From: Wenzhouxiangella sp042310355
GTDB lineage: Bacteria > Pseudomonadota > Gammaproteobacteria > Xanthomonadales > Wenzhouxiangellaceae
DNA: 64,000 nucleotides
NCBI RefSeq assembly: GCF_042310355.1
Contig: NZ_JBHJMR010000006.1
Coordinates: forward strand, 135,744 to 199,743
Direction of reading: 5' to 3'
This document shows positions 18,863-27,703 of this stretch, piece by piece (position 1 is the first letter of the stretch; every line of letters begins with the position of its first letter). The position numbers and the translations under genes are program-made. The notes below the pieces were generated by a model that saw only the letters and a list, made by a program, of their open reading frames with translations, made no database searches and had not been told where the DNA came from.

Positions 18863-19339
18863 GTGAAATCAGTTTGCCAGTGCATCGTCGCAATATCGGC
18901 CCTCGCCACGTTCTGTGCCTGCAGCAATGATCCGCAGGCGCAGGCAAACAATGGAGGGGACGTTTCGAAATCGAGCATGACCTTCTACAGCAAGACGCCA
19001 TCAGACAGCGAGCCGACCGTCATGCCGATGGACATTGCAGAAATCACCTGCGATGCCGATTCGGATACCCGACGAGTCCGCATCGACCTGGGCGAAGAAG
19101 GCCACGTCCTGGTTCGTGACGACCATCGACTTCCGGAGCCGGCCTGGCTCATCGTGGTTGATCTGACTCGACTGGACATCCTCGGCGGCAAGCGCGACAC
19201 CATCGTTCCCTCGCGCGGCGGCGAGCCATTCGAGATGGACGAGGCCGGCAACATCCAGGGAGCCTACAGTTTCAATCTTCACGGTGATCTGAAAGGCCAG
19301 TACGGACTGCAGATGGAGATCTTCTGCCCGGGCGTATGA
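18863..19339 (+). CDS. Putative lipoprotein
   Basis: I choose the GTG at 18863, behind GGGAG, giving 158 residues with a lipoprotein signal (CIVAISALATFCAC) and lipidation most likely at the second cysteine of FCAC. The body is polar, with segments EITCDADSDTRRVRIDLG, LIVVDLTRLDILGGKRDTIV and GAYSFNLHGDLKGQYGLQMEIFC. The two widely spaced cysteines (EITC and EIFC) may form a disulfide. I do not recognise a family. It is transcribed alone and converges on the beta-helix gene that follows. Confidence 0.65.
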   Translation: MKSVCQCIVAISALATFCACSNDPQAQANNGGDVSKSSMTFYSKTPSDSEPTVMPMDIAEITCDADSDTRRVRIDLGEEGHVLVRDDHRLPEPAWLIVVDLTRLDILGGKRDTIVPSRGGEPFEMDEAGNIQGAYSFNLHGDLKGQYGLQMEIFCPGV

Positions 19340-19452
19340 AAGCGACGATAGTCGTTGCCGGTGTGTCGCTGGAGCCTCAAGTCAGCGGGCTCGTCGCGGT
19401 ACGCCGGCCGTCTTCGGCAGAATCTGGACGCCGTTTGGGGTCTGCCGTGTTC

Positions 19453-21132
19453 CTAGTGGTTCAACGTCTTCGTTGGCTGACTGAATCTGTCAGTGAAGAT
19501 CACGGGCGCGCCCGAGTCAACGGCCGCACAGGCCGAAAATTCCGAGGTGCTATTGGTTGACAGGTTCGTTGCAGTTGCGGTGACAACCCACCCTTCAGGT
19601 GTTTGGCCGGGTACGGTTTCATTGAGGACGGCGTTGCCTGAAGCGTCCGGTTCGGCTATGAACGAACCGAGAAAGGTCTCACCCTCACCAAAGCCGGATG
19701 CGTCGCACTCTTGGTTTGCAAATACTTCGATTCTGAACTGGCTCTTGGGAACCTGGGGCAATTGACCGCTGACCGTTGTACCCGATGTGGATGAAAAACC
19801 GCTGTCCAGACCGGGGATGCTGGGTGAGCCATTGGCTCCACCCGAGATGACGATCCCGCGTTCACCATTTCCGGAAATACTGTTCTCGGAAATCTCTACA
19901 GCGCTGACTGCAGACCCTTCAAGCAGAGTGCCAAACCTGTCTGCCTGCGAGATGGTGTTGTTCGTGATCAGGACATTCAGGACGGGTTCGGGCTGAGGAA
20001 GGATTTCGATACCTTCCAGGGTCGCGATGGCTTGCTCACCATTGGCGTCGAGCCCGATGATGTTCTCCTCGATGATCAGCCCGTCGGTCGGTCGGCTGAA
20101 TGCGCTGACGAAGATCGCCGTACCGAAAAGCTGATCGGCGCATCCTGAAACACCGCTGCGGCGTATTCCCGCGATGACGTTCCCCTGGATCACCGTGTCG
20201 TCCGACTCAATGAGGTTGATTCCCGTCCTGCCTGCGTTCTGTTTGCTCAGCCCGTCGCTCGACAGCCCGATATAGTTGCCTTCGATCGTGGTCTGCCTGG
20301 CCCACTGGATGTCGATCCCCACGCCCTCCGGGCATCCAACGCCGTTCGTCCCGCTGAAATCGTTGATCACATTGCGTTCCGCAGGGGTCGGGCCGCCGAT
20401 CCAGTTGCCGGTTGGAAACCTCGTGCCCTCGGCACAGGATGGCGAGCCGGCCACACCGACAGATTCGAGAACTTTGCCGATCACGATATTGTCGTTGGCC
20501 CCGCATGTGATCGAGACCGAATCGATCTCGTTGCCATCGTCGACACCGATCCCGCCGATGATATTGCCGGAGGTCGTGCTTCCGGATCCAGGGGATAGCT
20601 CGATCGAGTTGGTGAAGTTGCGGACAAATCGATTCCCGCTGCCGCCCACGACAGAGATGGATTGACGGAATTGTGTCTGGCCGAGGCCGCGGACTTCGGT
20701 ATCGCTGGCGTTGATGAGGATGGCCGGTTGTCCGACGTATGACGGGTGGGTATTGAGTATGCCCAAGCCGGGGCCGTCCGGATCCGGCTCCCCGATGAAC
20801 GCCGCCTGCGAAAGAAAATCGATCGTGGTGTTGTCGCGAGTCACAACGAATGCCGGGCCGTCGATCCGAAGCATGGTCTCAGAGGGATCTTCCGGATCGA
20901 CCGGGATCGCGAACTCGATCTGGTGTTCGCCGGACGTGTTGTTTACCGCGACGACCGCTTCCCGCATCGATACCAGACCGTCCGGACCGGGAAGATCCGC
21001 GATCATTCGAGAGCCGCCGAAATCATCGATGTCGTCGAGTTGCGTGACGGTCACGGTAGCCGCCTGTGTGGCTGTTCCGGCCATCGCCATCAGCGTGGTG
21101 ATGAGCAGTGTGCGTGTGATTTTGAGTTTCAT
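19453..21132 (-). CDS. Secreted parallel beta-helix protein with IFTDRF tail
   Basis: I set the start at the ATG at 21132, behind AAAGGAA, giving 559 residues; the upstream open frame lacks signal sequence. A signal peptide (TLLITTLMAMAGTATQA) is followed by a degenerate CSLREA-like entry domain (VTVTQLDDIDD...GLVSMREAVVAVNN). The middle shows right-handed beta-helix turns with NVI/NYI/NTIS repeats (GNIIGGIG, GNYIGLS, GNVIAGI, NNTISQ, ENSISGNGERGIVISGG), as in pectate-lyase-like proteins. A C-terminal beta-sandwich (FRIEVFANQECDASGFGEG) precedes the tail VIFTDRFSQP. Exported; probably surface-exposed. The tail extends about eight residues beyond the shared motif, unlike its relatives. Confidence 0.82.
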   Translation of the reverse strand: MKLKITRTLLITTLMAMAGTATQAATVTVTQLDDIDDFGGSRMIADLPGPDGLVSMREAVVAVNNTSGEHQIEFAIPVDPEDPSETMLRIDGPAFVVTRDNTTIDFLSQAAFIGEPDPDGPGLGILNTHPSYVGQPAILINASDTEVRGLGQTQFRQSISVVGGSGNRFVRNFTNSIELSPGSGSTTSGNIIGGIGVDDGNEIDSVSITCGANDNIVIGKVLESVGVAGSPSCAEGTRFPTGNWIGGPTPAERNVINDFSGTNGVGCPEGVGIDIQWARQTTIEGNYIGLSSDGLSKQNAGRTGINLIESDDTVIQGNVIAGIRRSGVSGCADQLFGTAIFVSAFSRPTDGLIIEENIIGLDANGEQAIATLEGIEILPQPEPVLNVLITNNTISQADRFGTLLEGSAVSAVEISENSISGNGERGIVISGGANGSPSIPGLDSGFSSTSGTTVSGQLPQVPKSQFRIEVFANQECDASGFGEGETFLGSFIAEPDASGNAVLNETVPGQTPEGWVVTATATNLSTNSTSEFSACAAVDSGAPVIFTDRFSQPTKTLNH

Positions 21133-21432
21133 GGCCGGGTTCCTTTTCCCTGTTTTCAGGAGCATCCGCAACCCAGTCTCTACCAACCTTCTGTCAAGAT
21201 CAAGAAAAGCCCGGAAGTCCGGAAATCCACGGGGCTCCCACCTGGGGGCGGCTGGATCGCATGGCATCGTAGGCGTCCACAGTCAGGTTGCCTTCGACTC
21301 CAAACGGAATACTCTGGCCCCTTGTGTTCTGCGGGCAGGTGCAGAGTGCAGGAGGCTGGGCCGCCACGGAACGAGGCAGCGGTGTTACATTAGGTGGAGT
21401 GAAAGTAAGGAAAGGGAACTGAAGGAATCGCC
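21133..21432. other. Divergent promoter region
   Basis: 300 bases between the divergent beta-helix and MBL-fold genes. It must hold promoters for both. I see no confident -35/-10 pair. A purine-rich run (21399-21424) precedes the MBL gene. Confidence 0.35.
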
Positions 21433-22332
21433 ATGTACAGTCGTACCAGTCCGAGCCAAGGAGAATCGTCGCCGCGGGTCACCGGTTTCTACGAGCCCGA
21501 TACTGGCAGTGTCCAGTATGTCGTTGTCGACGAGAGGACGAAGAAAGCCGCTTTGATTGATGTGGTCCTGGATTTCGATCCGCGTAGCGCAGGAACCGCG
21601 ACCCGGTCGGCTCAGGCCATTCTCGACTATGTCGCGCAGGAGGGACTCGAAGTCGAATGGGTTCTCGATACCCATCCCCATGCGGATCATTTCATGGCTT
21701 CGAACTGGCTCAAGGAGCAGACCGGAGCGCCCAATGCCATCGGTGCCAAGGTGCGAGAGATCGCCGAAATGTGGGAAGGCTTTTACAACATGCCCGGCTA
21801 TTTCGATCCGGATCGGGACTTCGACCACCTGTTCGAGGACGGCGATACCTTCAAGCTCGGCGAGCTTGATGTGCGGGTGATGCTGTCGCCCGGACACACG
21901 CTGGGATCGATTACTTACGTGGTCGGCGATGACGCCGCTTTTGTGCACGATACTTTCATGCACGTTGATGTCGGCACTTCGCGTGCGGATTTTCCGGGTG
22001 GCTCGTCGAGCGCGCTCTACGACAGCCTGCAGGCCATCCTGGCGCTGCCCGATACTACACGGCTTTTTATTGGCCACGATTATCCGCCGGTCGGCGATCG
22101 CGAGGCGCCGGCCTGGGAAGCGACCGTGTCCGAACACAGGGCAGACAACCCGCACGTGGGCGGTGGTACGAGCCGTGAGAATTACATGAAGTTGCGGGAC
22201 GAGCGCGACGCCAAGCTTTCGCTACCGGATCGCATGCTGCATGCCTTGCAGGTCAACCTGCGCGGCGGTCGCTTGCCGGAGCCGGAGGCCGACGGCCACA
22301 GCTACTTCAGGATTCCGGCAAACCGCTTCTAG
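21433..22332 (+). CDS. MBL-fold hydrolase, persulfide dioxygenase-like (Blh/ETHE1-type)
   Basis: The 299-residue protein has the metallo-beta-lactamase fold. THPHADH (about residues 79-85) supplies metal ligands, SPGHTLGS and DTFMHVD follow, and FIGHDYPP supplies the last histidine. The N-terminal GFYEPDTGSVQYVVVDERTKKAALID and the HADHFMASNWLKEQTGA segment match the Blh/ETHE1 branch, which oxidises glutathione persulfide or acts on related sulfur species in the cytosol. The last about 60 residues (ENYMKLRDERDAKLSLPDRMLHALQVNLRGG) are typical of bacterial Blh proteins. No rhodanese or BigR regulator is adjacent, so the sulfur role rests on family resemblance. ATG start in a purine-rich leader. 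Confidence 0.85.
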   Translation: MYSRTSPSQGESSPRVTGFYEPDTGSVQYVVVDERTKKAALIDVVLDFDPRSAGTATRSAQAILDYVAQEGLEVEWVLDTHPHADHFMASNWLKEQTGAPNAIGAKVREIAEMWEGFYNMPGYFDPDRDFDHLFEDGDTFKLGELDVRVMLSPGHTLGSITYVVGDDAAFVHDTFMHVDVGTSRADFPGGSSSALYDSLQAILALPDTTRLFIGHDYPPVGDREAPAWEATVSEHRADNPHVGGGTSRENYMKLRDERDAKLSLPDRMLHALQVNLRGGRLPEPEADGHSYFRIPANRF

Positions 22333-22639
22333 GGAACATCTTGCGCGAGCGCCGCGGATCCTTGCGGGAGAAGCCGCATTTCGCGCACGCGCTTCTTGCC
22401 GCTCCCCACGGCCTTCTTGCTCCCGGGAGCCCGACCATGGTCTGTTGGCGATGCTGAGCCGTTCGGCTGCAGTTGCGGCGACTGCCACTTGCGTTGCGCC
22501 ACACGATCCGTGGTTCTCCGACCGAATGCGCTTCGCGCAGAGTTATTCAGGGATTCTTTCTCCTGGCATGGCTTCATCGGGGCATTTTCCGCGTAGGGTT
22601 AGTCATCGCCACCAATTTTTGCAGGGAGAGCCCCGGATC
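22333..22639. other. Intergenic region, no gene seen
   Basis: 307 bases between two co-directional genes. The frame of the next gene is open through it, but the codons lack a signal sequence and a ribosome site until 22640. Probably contains the promoter of the beta-helix gene. Confidence 0.4.
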
Positions 22640-24928
22640 ATGACCAGGCAAATACACGAGGAATCGCGCAAGTATCAGCTGCGCCAGCGCTCACGACCCA
22701 CCATTGCCCCGCTTGCTGCCGCGATCGGGGGTGTGCTTGCAGCCGGTTCCCTGCAGGCGGCCACGATTACCGTGGATACGCTCACCGACAGCATCGACGC
22801 CGGGCATTGCAGCCTGCGCGGCGCCCTTTACGCGTCGACCGGCAACGGCGCAGTCGGTGGCGGCTGCACGGCCGGGGAAGTCGGCCAGGACACCATCGTG
22901 TTCGAATCGTCGCTGAGCGGCACGATCGCGCTCGATGCGAATGCCGGGGACTACTACGACGGCTCGACCCTGCCGATCGGTGAATCGGTCGTGATCGACG
23001 GCGACGAACGAATCACCATCCAGGGCACGGGCAATGGGCCGGTTTTTTACCAGCAGTACCAGTCCGGCGGCGGATTCCATGCCGAGGAGGTCGAGATTCA
23101 CGGCCTGGCGATTAGCGGCGGTGGCGGCGACTACGGCGGAGCCATCGCCGTTCGCGGCCGCGAGCTGAGGCTCGAGGACTGCACGCTGACCGACAACTCC
23201 GCGGCCAATGCTGGCGGTGCCATTTGGCATAGCTACGCTGGCGACTCTTTTGCGCGCCTGTCGATCGTTCGATCGGATATTTCAGGCAACGGGACGGGCG
23301 CGAACTACATCGGTGGCGGCGCGGTTGCCGTGGTGGCACCGCTTCACTCGATGAAGGTCTACACCTCGACGTTCGACGACAACGTTTCCCTGGCCGGCGG
23401 CGGGGCAATCGACTGGCGGACTTCGTCGGGCTCCATGGTCCTCGCCAACTCCACCAGCTTTCAGGGCAATACCGCCAAGTACGGTGATGGCGGGGCGGTC
23501 AATATTGTCGCCAACGCCGGTTACGGTGTGGGGTTGAATACCAGAGACGCGCAGTTCTCGAGCAACTCGGCGAGCGGTCGCGGCGGCGCTATTGCCGTCG
23601 CGGATGCGGGCTATGGACAGAACGGCTTCGGCAAGATGCGAATGCGCGGCACGGCTTTCCTGAACAACTCGGCGGGCGAGAGCGGCGGCGGCCTGTCGTT
23701 CTTCCGGGGCGACGGCGCCGGCACGGCCGGCGATCCGGTGAACTATGTTCGAACCGAAGTCAGCCCGTATTCCGGTAATCCCACTACGTTCATCGGTAAT
23801 ACGGCCGCCTATTCGGGCGGCGGCGCCGAGATATCGGTGGGCGATGCCACGCCGATCGAACTCTACGGTGCCGAGTTCATCGACAATGCGGCCGGGGACG
23901 GCGACGGCGGCGCGGCCTTGATCGGGTCGGGCGACTCGGGACTGCTCATGAGCCAGGTCACGATCGAGGGCAACTCGGCCGAGGGCGCCGGCGGCGGTTT
24001 CCTGATCGTGGCCGCGAACGGGGGCGATGTAGAGGGCAGGGGCGTCGAAGTCGTCAACAATCAGGGCGACTACGGCGGCGGCATGGCGATCGGTGCAGGC
24101 GGCGGCAGTGTCCTTTTCGACAACGCGCGATTCATGGACAACACCGCGGCGACTTCCTCCGGCGGCGGAATGGAGGTCAGCGGTACGCTCGACCAGTTCG
24201 GGATTGGCGCATCGGTGTTTTCCGGCAACAGCGCCGCCGGAGACGGTGGCGGCCTGAATCTTGCCTCACCCGGCTCCGAGAGCGTGCTTGCCGAAATCAA
24301 GTACAGCGAGTGGTCGAACAATCACTCCGGCAGCAATGGCGGCGCGGCTTTCCTGAGACTGGGTAGCGACAGCCAGGTCTTCGTGGAGAACTCCACACTC
24401 TCGGGCAACACATCGACGATGGCCGGCGGCGCCCTGGCCGCCTACGGCGACTTCGCGCTGTCGGTCAAGTACTCGACCGTCGTTGAAAACGCGACTGATG
24501 GAACCGGAGGCGGTGTATTCACCTACCTGGGCGGCGGTTGCGATGTTGACAACGCCCTGTTCCATGCCAACACCGGGGCCAACGGCGCGGAAGAACAGGA
24601 TCTGCAGGCCGTCATCGCACCCTGCGCGGTCGAGCACTCGCTGCTTTCGGGAGATGACTCGTTCTTCAACGACGTCGGCGGCAATATCCTTTACCAGGAT
24701 CCGATGATCCTGCCGCTGGCCGACAACGGTGGCGCGAACGGTCGCACCCATGGGCTGGCCGCCGGCAGTCCGGCCATCGATGCCGGCGCCGAAGGCACCG
24801 GAACGCCGTCGAGCGACCAGCGCGGCGGTCCCTTCCAGCGCGTTTACGACAACGGCCTCGACATCGGCGCCTACGAACTGCAAACAATCCAGGACGGCAT
24901 CTTCAGCGATCGTTTCGAGACGCCCTGA
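22640..24928 (+). CDS. Secreted polymorphic beta-helix protein with CSLREA-type domain
   Basis: The ATG at 22640 follows GGAGAG and gives 762 residues. After a signal (IAPLAAAIGGVLAAGSLQA) comes ITVDTLTDSIDAGHCSLRGALYAS, a CSLREA domain in which REA is RGA. The body has more than ten glycine-rich turns of the NSA-GGA type (NSAANAGGAI, NTAKYGDGGAV, NSASGRGGAI, NSAGESGGGL, NSAEGAGGGF, NTAATSSGGGM), diagnostic of chlamydial-type polymorphic repeats forming a right-handed beta-helix. It ends in NGLDIGAYELQTIQDGIFSDRFETP, combining the IGAYE strand with the shared tail. Likely a surface adhesin or structural protein; no autotransporter barrel is present, so secretion beyond the periplasm needs another route. 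Confidence 0.87.
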   Translation: MTRQIHEESRKYQLRQRSRPTIAPLAAAIGGVLAAGSLQAATITVDTLTDSIDAGHCSLRGALYASTGNGAVGGGCTAGEVGQDTIVFESSLSGTIALDANAGDYYDGSTLPIGESVVIDGDERITIQGTGNGPVFYQQYQSGGGFHAEEVEIHGLAISGGGGDYGGAIAVRGRELRLEDCTLTDNSAANAGGAIWHSYAGDSFARLSIVRSDISGNGTGANYIGGGAVAVVAPLHSMKVYTSTFDDNVSLAGGGAIDWRTSSGSMVLANSTSFQGNTAKYGDGGAVNIVANAGYGVGLNTRDAQFSSNSASGRGGAIAVADAGYGQNGFGKMRMRGTAFLNNSAGESGGGLSFFRGDGAGTAGDPVNYVRTEVSPYSGNPTTFIGNTAAYSGGGAEISVGDATPIELYGAEFIDNAAGDGDGGAALIGSGDSGLLMSQVTIEGNSAEGAGGGFLIVAANGGDVEGRGVEVVNNQGDYGGGMAIGAGGGSVLFDNARFMDNTAATSSGGGMEVSGTLDQFGIGASVFSGNSAAGDGGGLNLASPGSESVLAEIKYSEWSNNHSGSNGGAAFLRLGSDSQVFVENSTLSGNTSTMAGGALAAYGDFALSVKYSTVVENATDGTGGGVFTYLGGGCDVDNALFHANTGANGAEEQDLQAVIAPCAVEHSLLSGDDSFFNDVGGNILYQDPMILPLADNGGANGRTHGLAAGSPAIDAGAEGTGTPSSDQRGGPFQRVYDNGLDIGAYELQTIQDGIFSDRFETP

Positions 24929-25130
24929 GGCGGAATAGTTGCTCCAATCAGTCCTCTGCTGACCGGCGCCTCGCCGGTCGAGTGGCAGAGGATTAACTAC
25001 GGATCTCGGGGACCAATCGGCAAGCCGGCACGGCCCAGGGCACGGCTGGAAATCGGGAAGTGGGGTACTTATACTCGCCAAATTCCGTACGGCAGTGCTG
25101 CCGTTTGATCCACAGTAGGTAGGGGGTTGC

Positions 25131-26012
25131 ATGAAATCCACGCTCGCGAGCGCTACGGCGCTGACTTTTCTTTTCGCGTTGTCCGGTTGTGCAACTTCTC
25201 CGGGAAAGCGGGTTTCCGACCTGAGCCTGCCTCACTCGACGGCGGTGGTCGAGGTCACGATGCAGCAGCCGGACATGATTGTCGAGACTGGCGGCTACAG
25301 CCTGGGAGAAGCAGTGGGCACGATTTCATTGCTCGGGGTTGGCGGACTGGCCATCGGTCAGGCGATCATGGTTTCCAACGCCACAGCTGCAAGGGAAGCC
25401 ATCGTGCCTTTGCAGGAGCAGATGTCGGTTCACGATCTCGGTGAAGTGTTCTCGCAGAGGATCACCGAAAGCAAGGTTGCGCACCAGTTGTCCAGTTCCG
25501 GTTCCATCGAGGTGAATGAAGGGTCAGGCTCCTCGGATTGGCGTCCCGGGTCCGGGCACACGCTGGCCCTTGTTGGGGGAACGACTTTTACGTCTGATCT
25601 CAAGACCCTGATTGTCCGACTGGTTCTGCTTGAGTTTGCGCCGGATGAGGATGGGGATGTTGAGCACACGGGATTGAGGCAGGTTTATCAGTTCAGCTGG
25701 CCCGGGCCAGGGCCGGAAGGCGGAAGGTTTCGGGAGCACTACGCCAGGGGGTGGATGAACCTGGGCAACGACAAACTCCTGGAGCTGATCGAACGCGGAA
25801 TGGATACGACGATCGGGATGATGGAACAACACCTGGAGACGCCGGATCTGACGGACCGGCTTCGCAGGGTTGCATCCCCACGGGGCTTCGGATTTCCTGA
25901 ACCCGAAGCCTATCGCTGGCGTACGGAGAACGGCCTGGAGTGGGTGCTGCGCAAGCCGGACGACTACATCATCAACGCGATTCCGATCGAAGGCAAAGAT
26001 ACGAACTGGTAG
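25131..26012 (+). CDS. Putative lipoprotein of unknown function
   Basis: The 293-residue product begins with a clear lipoprotein signal (ALTFLFALSGCATS, lipobox LSGC, cysteine near residue 21). Its ATG follows an AGGGGG ribosome site. A hydrophobic, glycine-rich stretch (SLGEAVGTISLLGVGGLAIGQAIM, about 60-85) may contact the membrane. The C-terminal half is polar, with EFAPDEDGDVEHTGLRQVYQF and ARGWMNLGNDKLLELIERG. No family recognised. Transcribed alone, 118 bases before a short start-like relic at 26152-26184. Confidence 0.65.
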   Translation: MKSTLASATALTFLFALSGCATSPGKRVSDLSLPHSTAVVEVTMQQPDMIVETGGYSLGEAVGTISLLGVGGLAIGQAIMVSNATAAREAIVPLQEQMSVHDLGEVFSQRITESKVAHQLSSSGSIEVNEGSGSSDWRPGSGHTLALVGGTTFTSDLKTLIVRLVLLEFAPDEDGDVEHTGLRQVYQFSWPGPGPEGGRFREHYARGWMNLGNDKLLELIERGMDTTIGMMEQHLETPDLTDRLRRVASPRGFGFPEPEAYRWRTENGLEWVLRKPDDYIINAIPIEGKDTNW

Positions 26013-26151
26013 ATACGTCAGTGTCATCAAGACCTGCTGACGGGGTTCTGAGAAATCTTGCCCGCGTCCCGCCCTCGGGTAGCATCGATGTCGGCGTTGG
26101 TGCTGTCCCCGGCTCCGGGGGCGGATTCCCGAACATCGAGCAACTAAAACC

Positions 26152-26184
26152 AAGGAGCAGGTCATGATGCGTCTTTTTCCGTGA
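26152..26184 (+). other. Strong ribosome site with a six-codon reading frame
   Basis: AAGGAGCAGGTC precedes ATGATGCGTCTTTTTCCGTGA, a perfect-looking initiation region that encodes only MMRLFP before a stop. It may be a leader peptide for the ankyrin gene about 80 bases downstream, or the start of a gene that has otherwise been lost. Confidence 0.3.
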
Positions 26185-26266
26185 TGACGTGCGCGGTACT
26201 GTTGATCGATGCTGTGTCGATGGCAGTATGCAGGCTGTACCGAGAAACGAGAGGAAACCCAAGCGA

Positions 26267-27421
26267 ATGGATGCCGCAATCAAGGTGATTCAGGGCGTGG
26301 CTTTCGGCCAGGTCGAATTGATTCGACAGGCACACGAAGAAGGAGTCGACCTGGATGACGAACTGCCGGATTTCGATGGGCGCACGCCACTGACCGAAGC
26401 CATCCTCGGGGGCATGGGCGAGCCGGAAGCCGTCCGTGCCCTGATCGAGCTGGGCGCCGACGCCAGCCGCCCCGACGGTCGGGGCTGCACGCCCTGGCTG
26501 GCCTGCATTTCGCGAGCCGATGACCGCGTGGTAGCCGAGGAGATGGCCGAGATTGGGGAGATTCTCGAACAGGCCGGTGCCTCCAGGGAACAACAGGGCG
26601 TGTTCGATCTATGGGACATGGCGCGCCGGGGCGACGTCGATGGCGTTCGAGCCTTGCTGGAAGCCGGTCAGAGTCCGGTCTCCAGGGAGCTGTGTCCGCT
26701 CGGAGCGGCCGTGGGGGCAGGCCATTTGGAAGTCGCAGAGTTGCTGCTTGAACGCGGCGCGCCGCCCGACGGCGCCGATGTGCAGGACCACGGCACAAGC
26801 TGCCTCATGGCGGCCGCCGACAAGGGCCGATTCGACCTGGTCCGGCTGCTGGTGCGCCATGGCGCCGATCTCGATCGCAGCCAGCCGCCGGAGCCCGACT
26901 GGACCGCCGCGCGCATCGCCCGTGAAGCCGGCCACGACGACATTGCCGACTGGCTGGTCGAGCAGGGCGCCGAGCCGGCCCAGGGCGGCATTCCACCCGA
27001 GGCGCGCGAAGGCGGCCCCAAGACCAAGTACGCGGCTCTTTACCAGTGCGGCGTCGACGGCACCAACCACGATCTCGACACCAACGCCATTGTCGAGCGG
27101 CTGATGCAGTGGGACGAGCGATTCGGCATCCACCTGGTGGATGTCCGCACGGATGGAAGTTTCACCGTCCAGTTCGATCGCCTGGACGAGGATGTCGAAC
27201 CCTTCGCGCGCGAAATCTACGAGTTCTGCCCCGACATCGTCGACCAGGGATTCGGAGAGATGAACGAAGCGGCCGAGCAGTTCGAGAGTTCGGGTCGCGG
27301 CCTGCCGGACGACATGAAGCAGTTGCTTGGCGGACTCGATCCGGATGACGAGGATTTCGGCCTGAAAGTGCTCGGTCGCTGGCTGCTACAGCATCGCGCC
27401 GTAGGGCTCTGGTGGGATTGA
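26267..27421 (+). CDS. Ankyrin-repeat protein fused to a DUF4253-like domain
   Basis: I choose the ATG at 26267 (AGAGGAAA upstream), giving 384 residues; earlier in-frame starts at 26228 or 26189 are possible. Residues about 5-235 hold five or six ankyrin repeats (DGRTPLTEAILGG, EAVRALIELGAD, HLEVAELLLERGAPPD, GTSCLMAAADKGRFDLVRLLVRHGADLD, DDIADWLVEQGAEP), a protein-binding scaffold. Residues about 250-384 resemble DUF4253, with THDLDTN-like, RFGIHLVDVRTDGSFTVQFDRLDED, FCPDIVDQG and a terminal LLQHRAVGLWWD. No signal peptide, so cytoplasmic. The combination may link target binding to an unknown activity. The foldback element starts three bases after its stop. Confidence 0.78.
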   Translation: MDAAIKVIQGVAFGQVELIRQAHEEGVDLDDELPDFDGRTPLTEAILGGMGEPEAVRALIELGADASRPDGRGCTPWLACISRADDRVVAEEMAEIGEILEQAGASREQQGVFDLWDMARRGDVDGVRALLEAGQSPVSRELCPLGAAVGAGHLEVAELLLERGAPPDGADVQDHGTSCLMAAADKGRFDLVRLLVRHGADLDRSQPPEPDWTAARIAREAGHDDIADWLVEQGAEPAQGGIPPEAREGGPKTKYAALYQCGVDGTNHDLDTNAIVERLMQWDERFGIHLVDVRTDGSFTVQFDRLDEDVEPFAREIYEFCPDIVDQGFGEMNEAAEQFESSGRGLPDDMKQLLGGLDPDDEDFGLKVLGRWLLQHRAVGLWWD

Positions 27422-27423
27422 GG

Positions 27424-27652
27424 TAGTGGGCCATGCGGCTAATTAGGTAACACTCAGCCGCCGCACAAGCGCTGTGGCAGGGCAGGCGTAGCCGCACGGC
27501 GACTTTCGCGAAGCGAATGAAGCCTTGCGAGCGCAGCCGTTGCCCGTGTTCCGCTCGCTTGAATTGGCGATGGCCAGTCCTGCGCTCGCGCGCCTTGCCC
27601 ACAACGCTTGTGCGACGGCTGAGTGTTACCTAATTAGCCGCATGGCCCACTA
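27424..27652. mobile_element. Foldback (MITE-like) element with perfect 37-bp terminal inverted repeats
   Basis: The left end, TAGTGGGCCATGCGGC..., is reproduced exactly, inverted, at 27616-27652, giving 37-bp perfect ends (27424-27460). Pairing continues inward for about 18 more bases with two mismatches (CGCACAAGCG, TGTGG). The 229-bp unit has no coding capacity. Outermost TA on both sides would fit a TA target duplication. It sits 3 bases after the ankyrin gene stop. Confidence 0.85.
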
Positions 27653-27703
27653 GCAGGCCGGATCAGCATCCGGCAAGCCCGGGCGGGCCTTCGTGTCGCC
27701 GCC

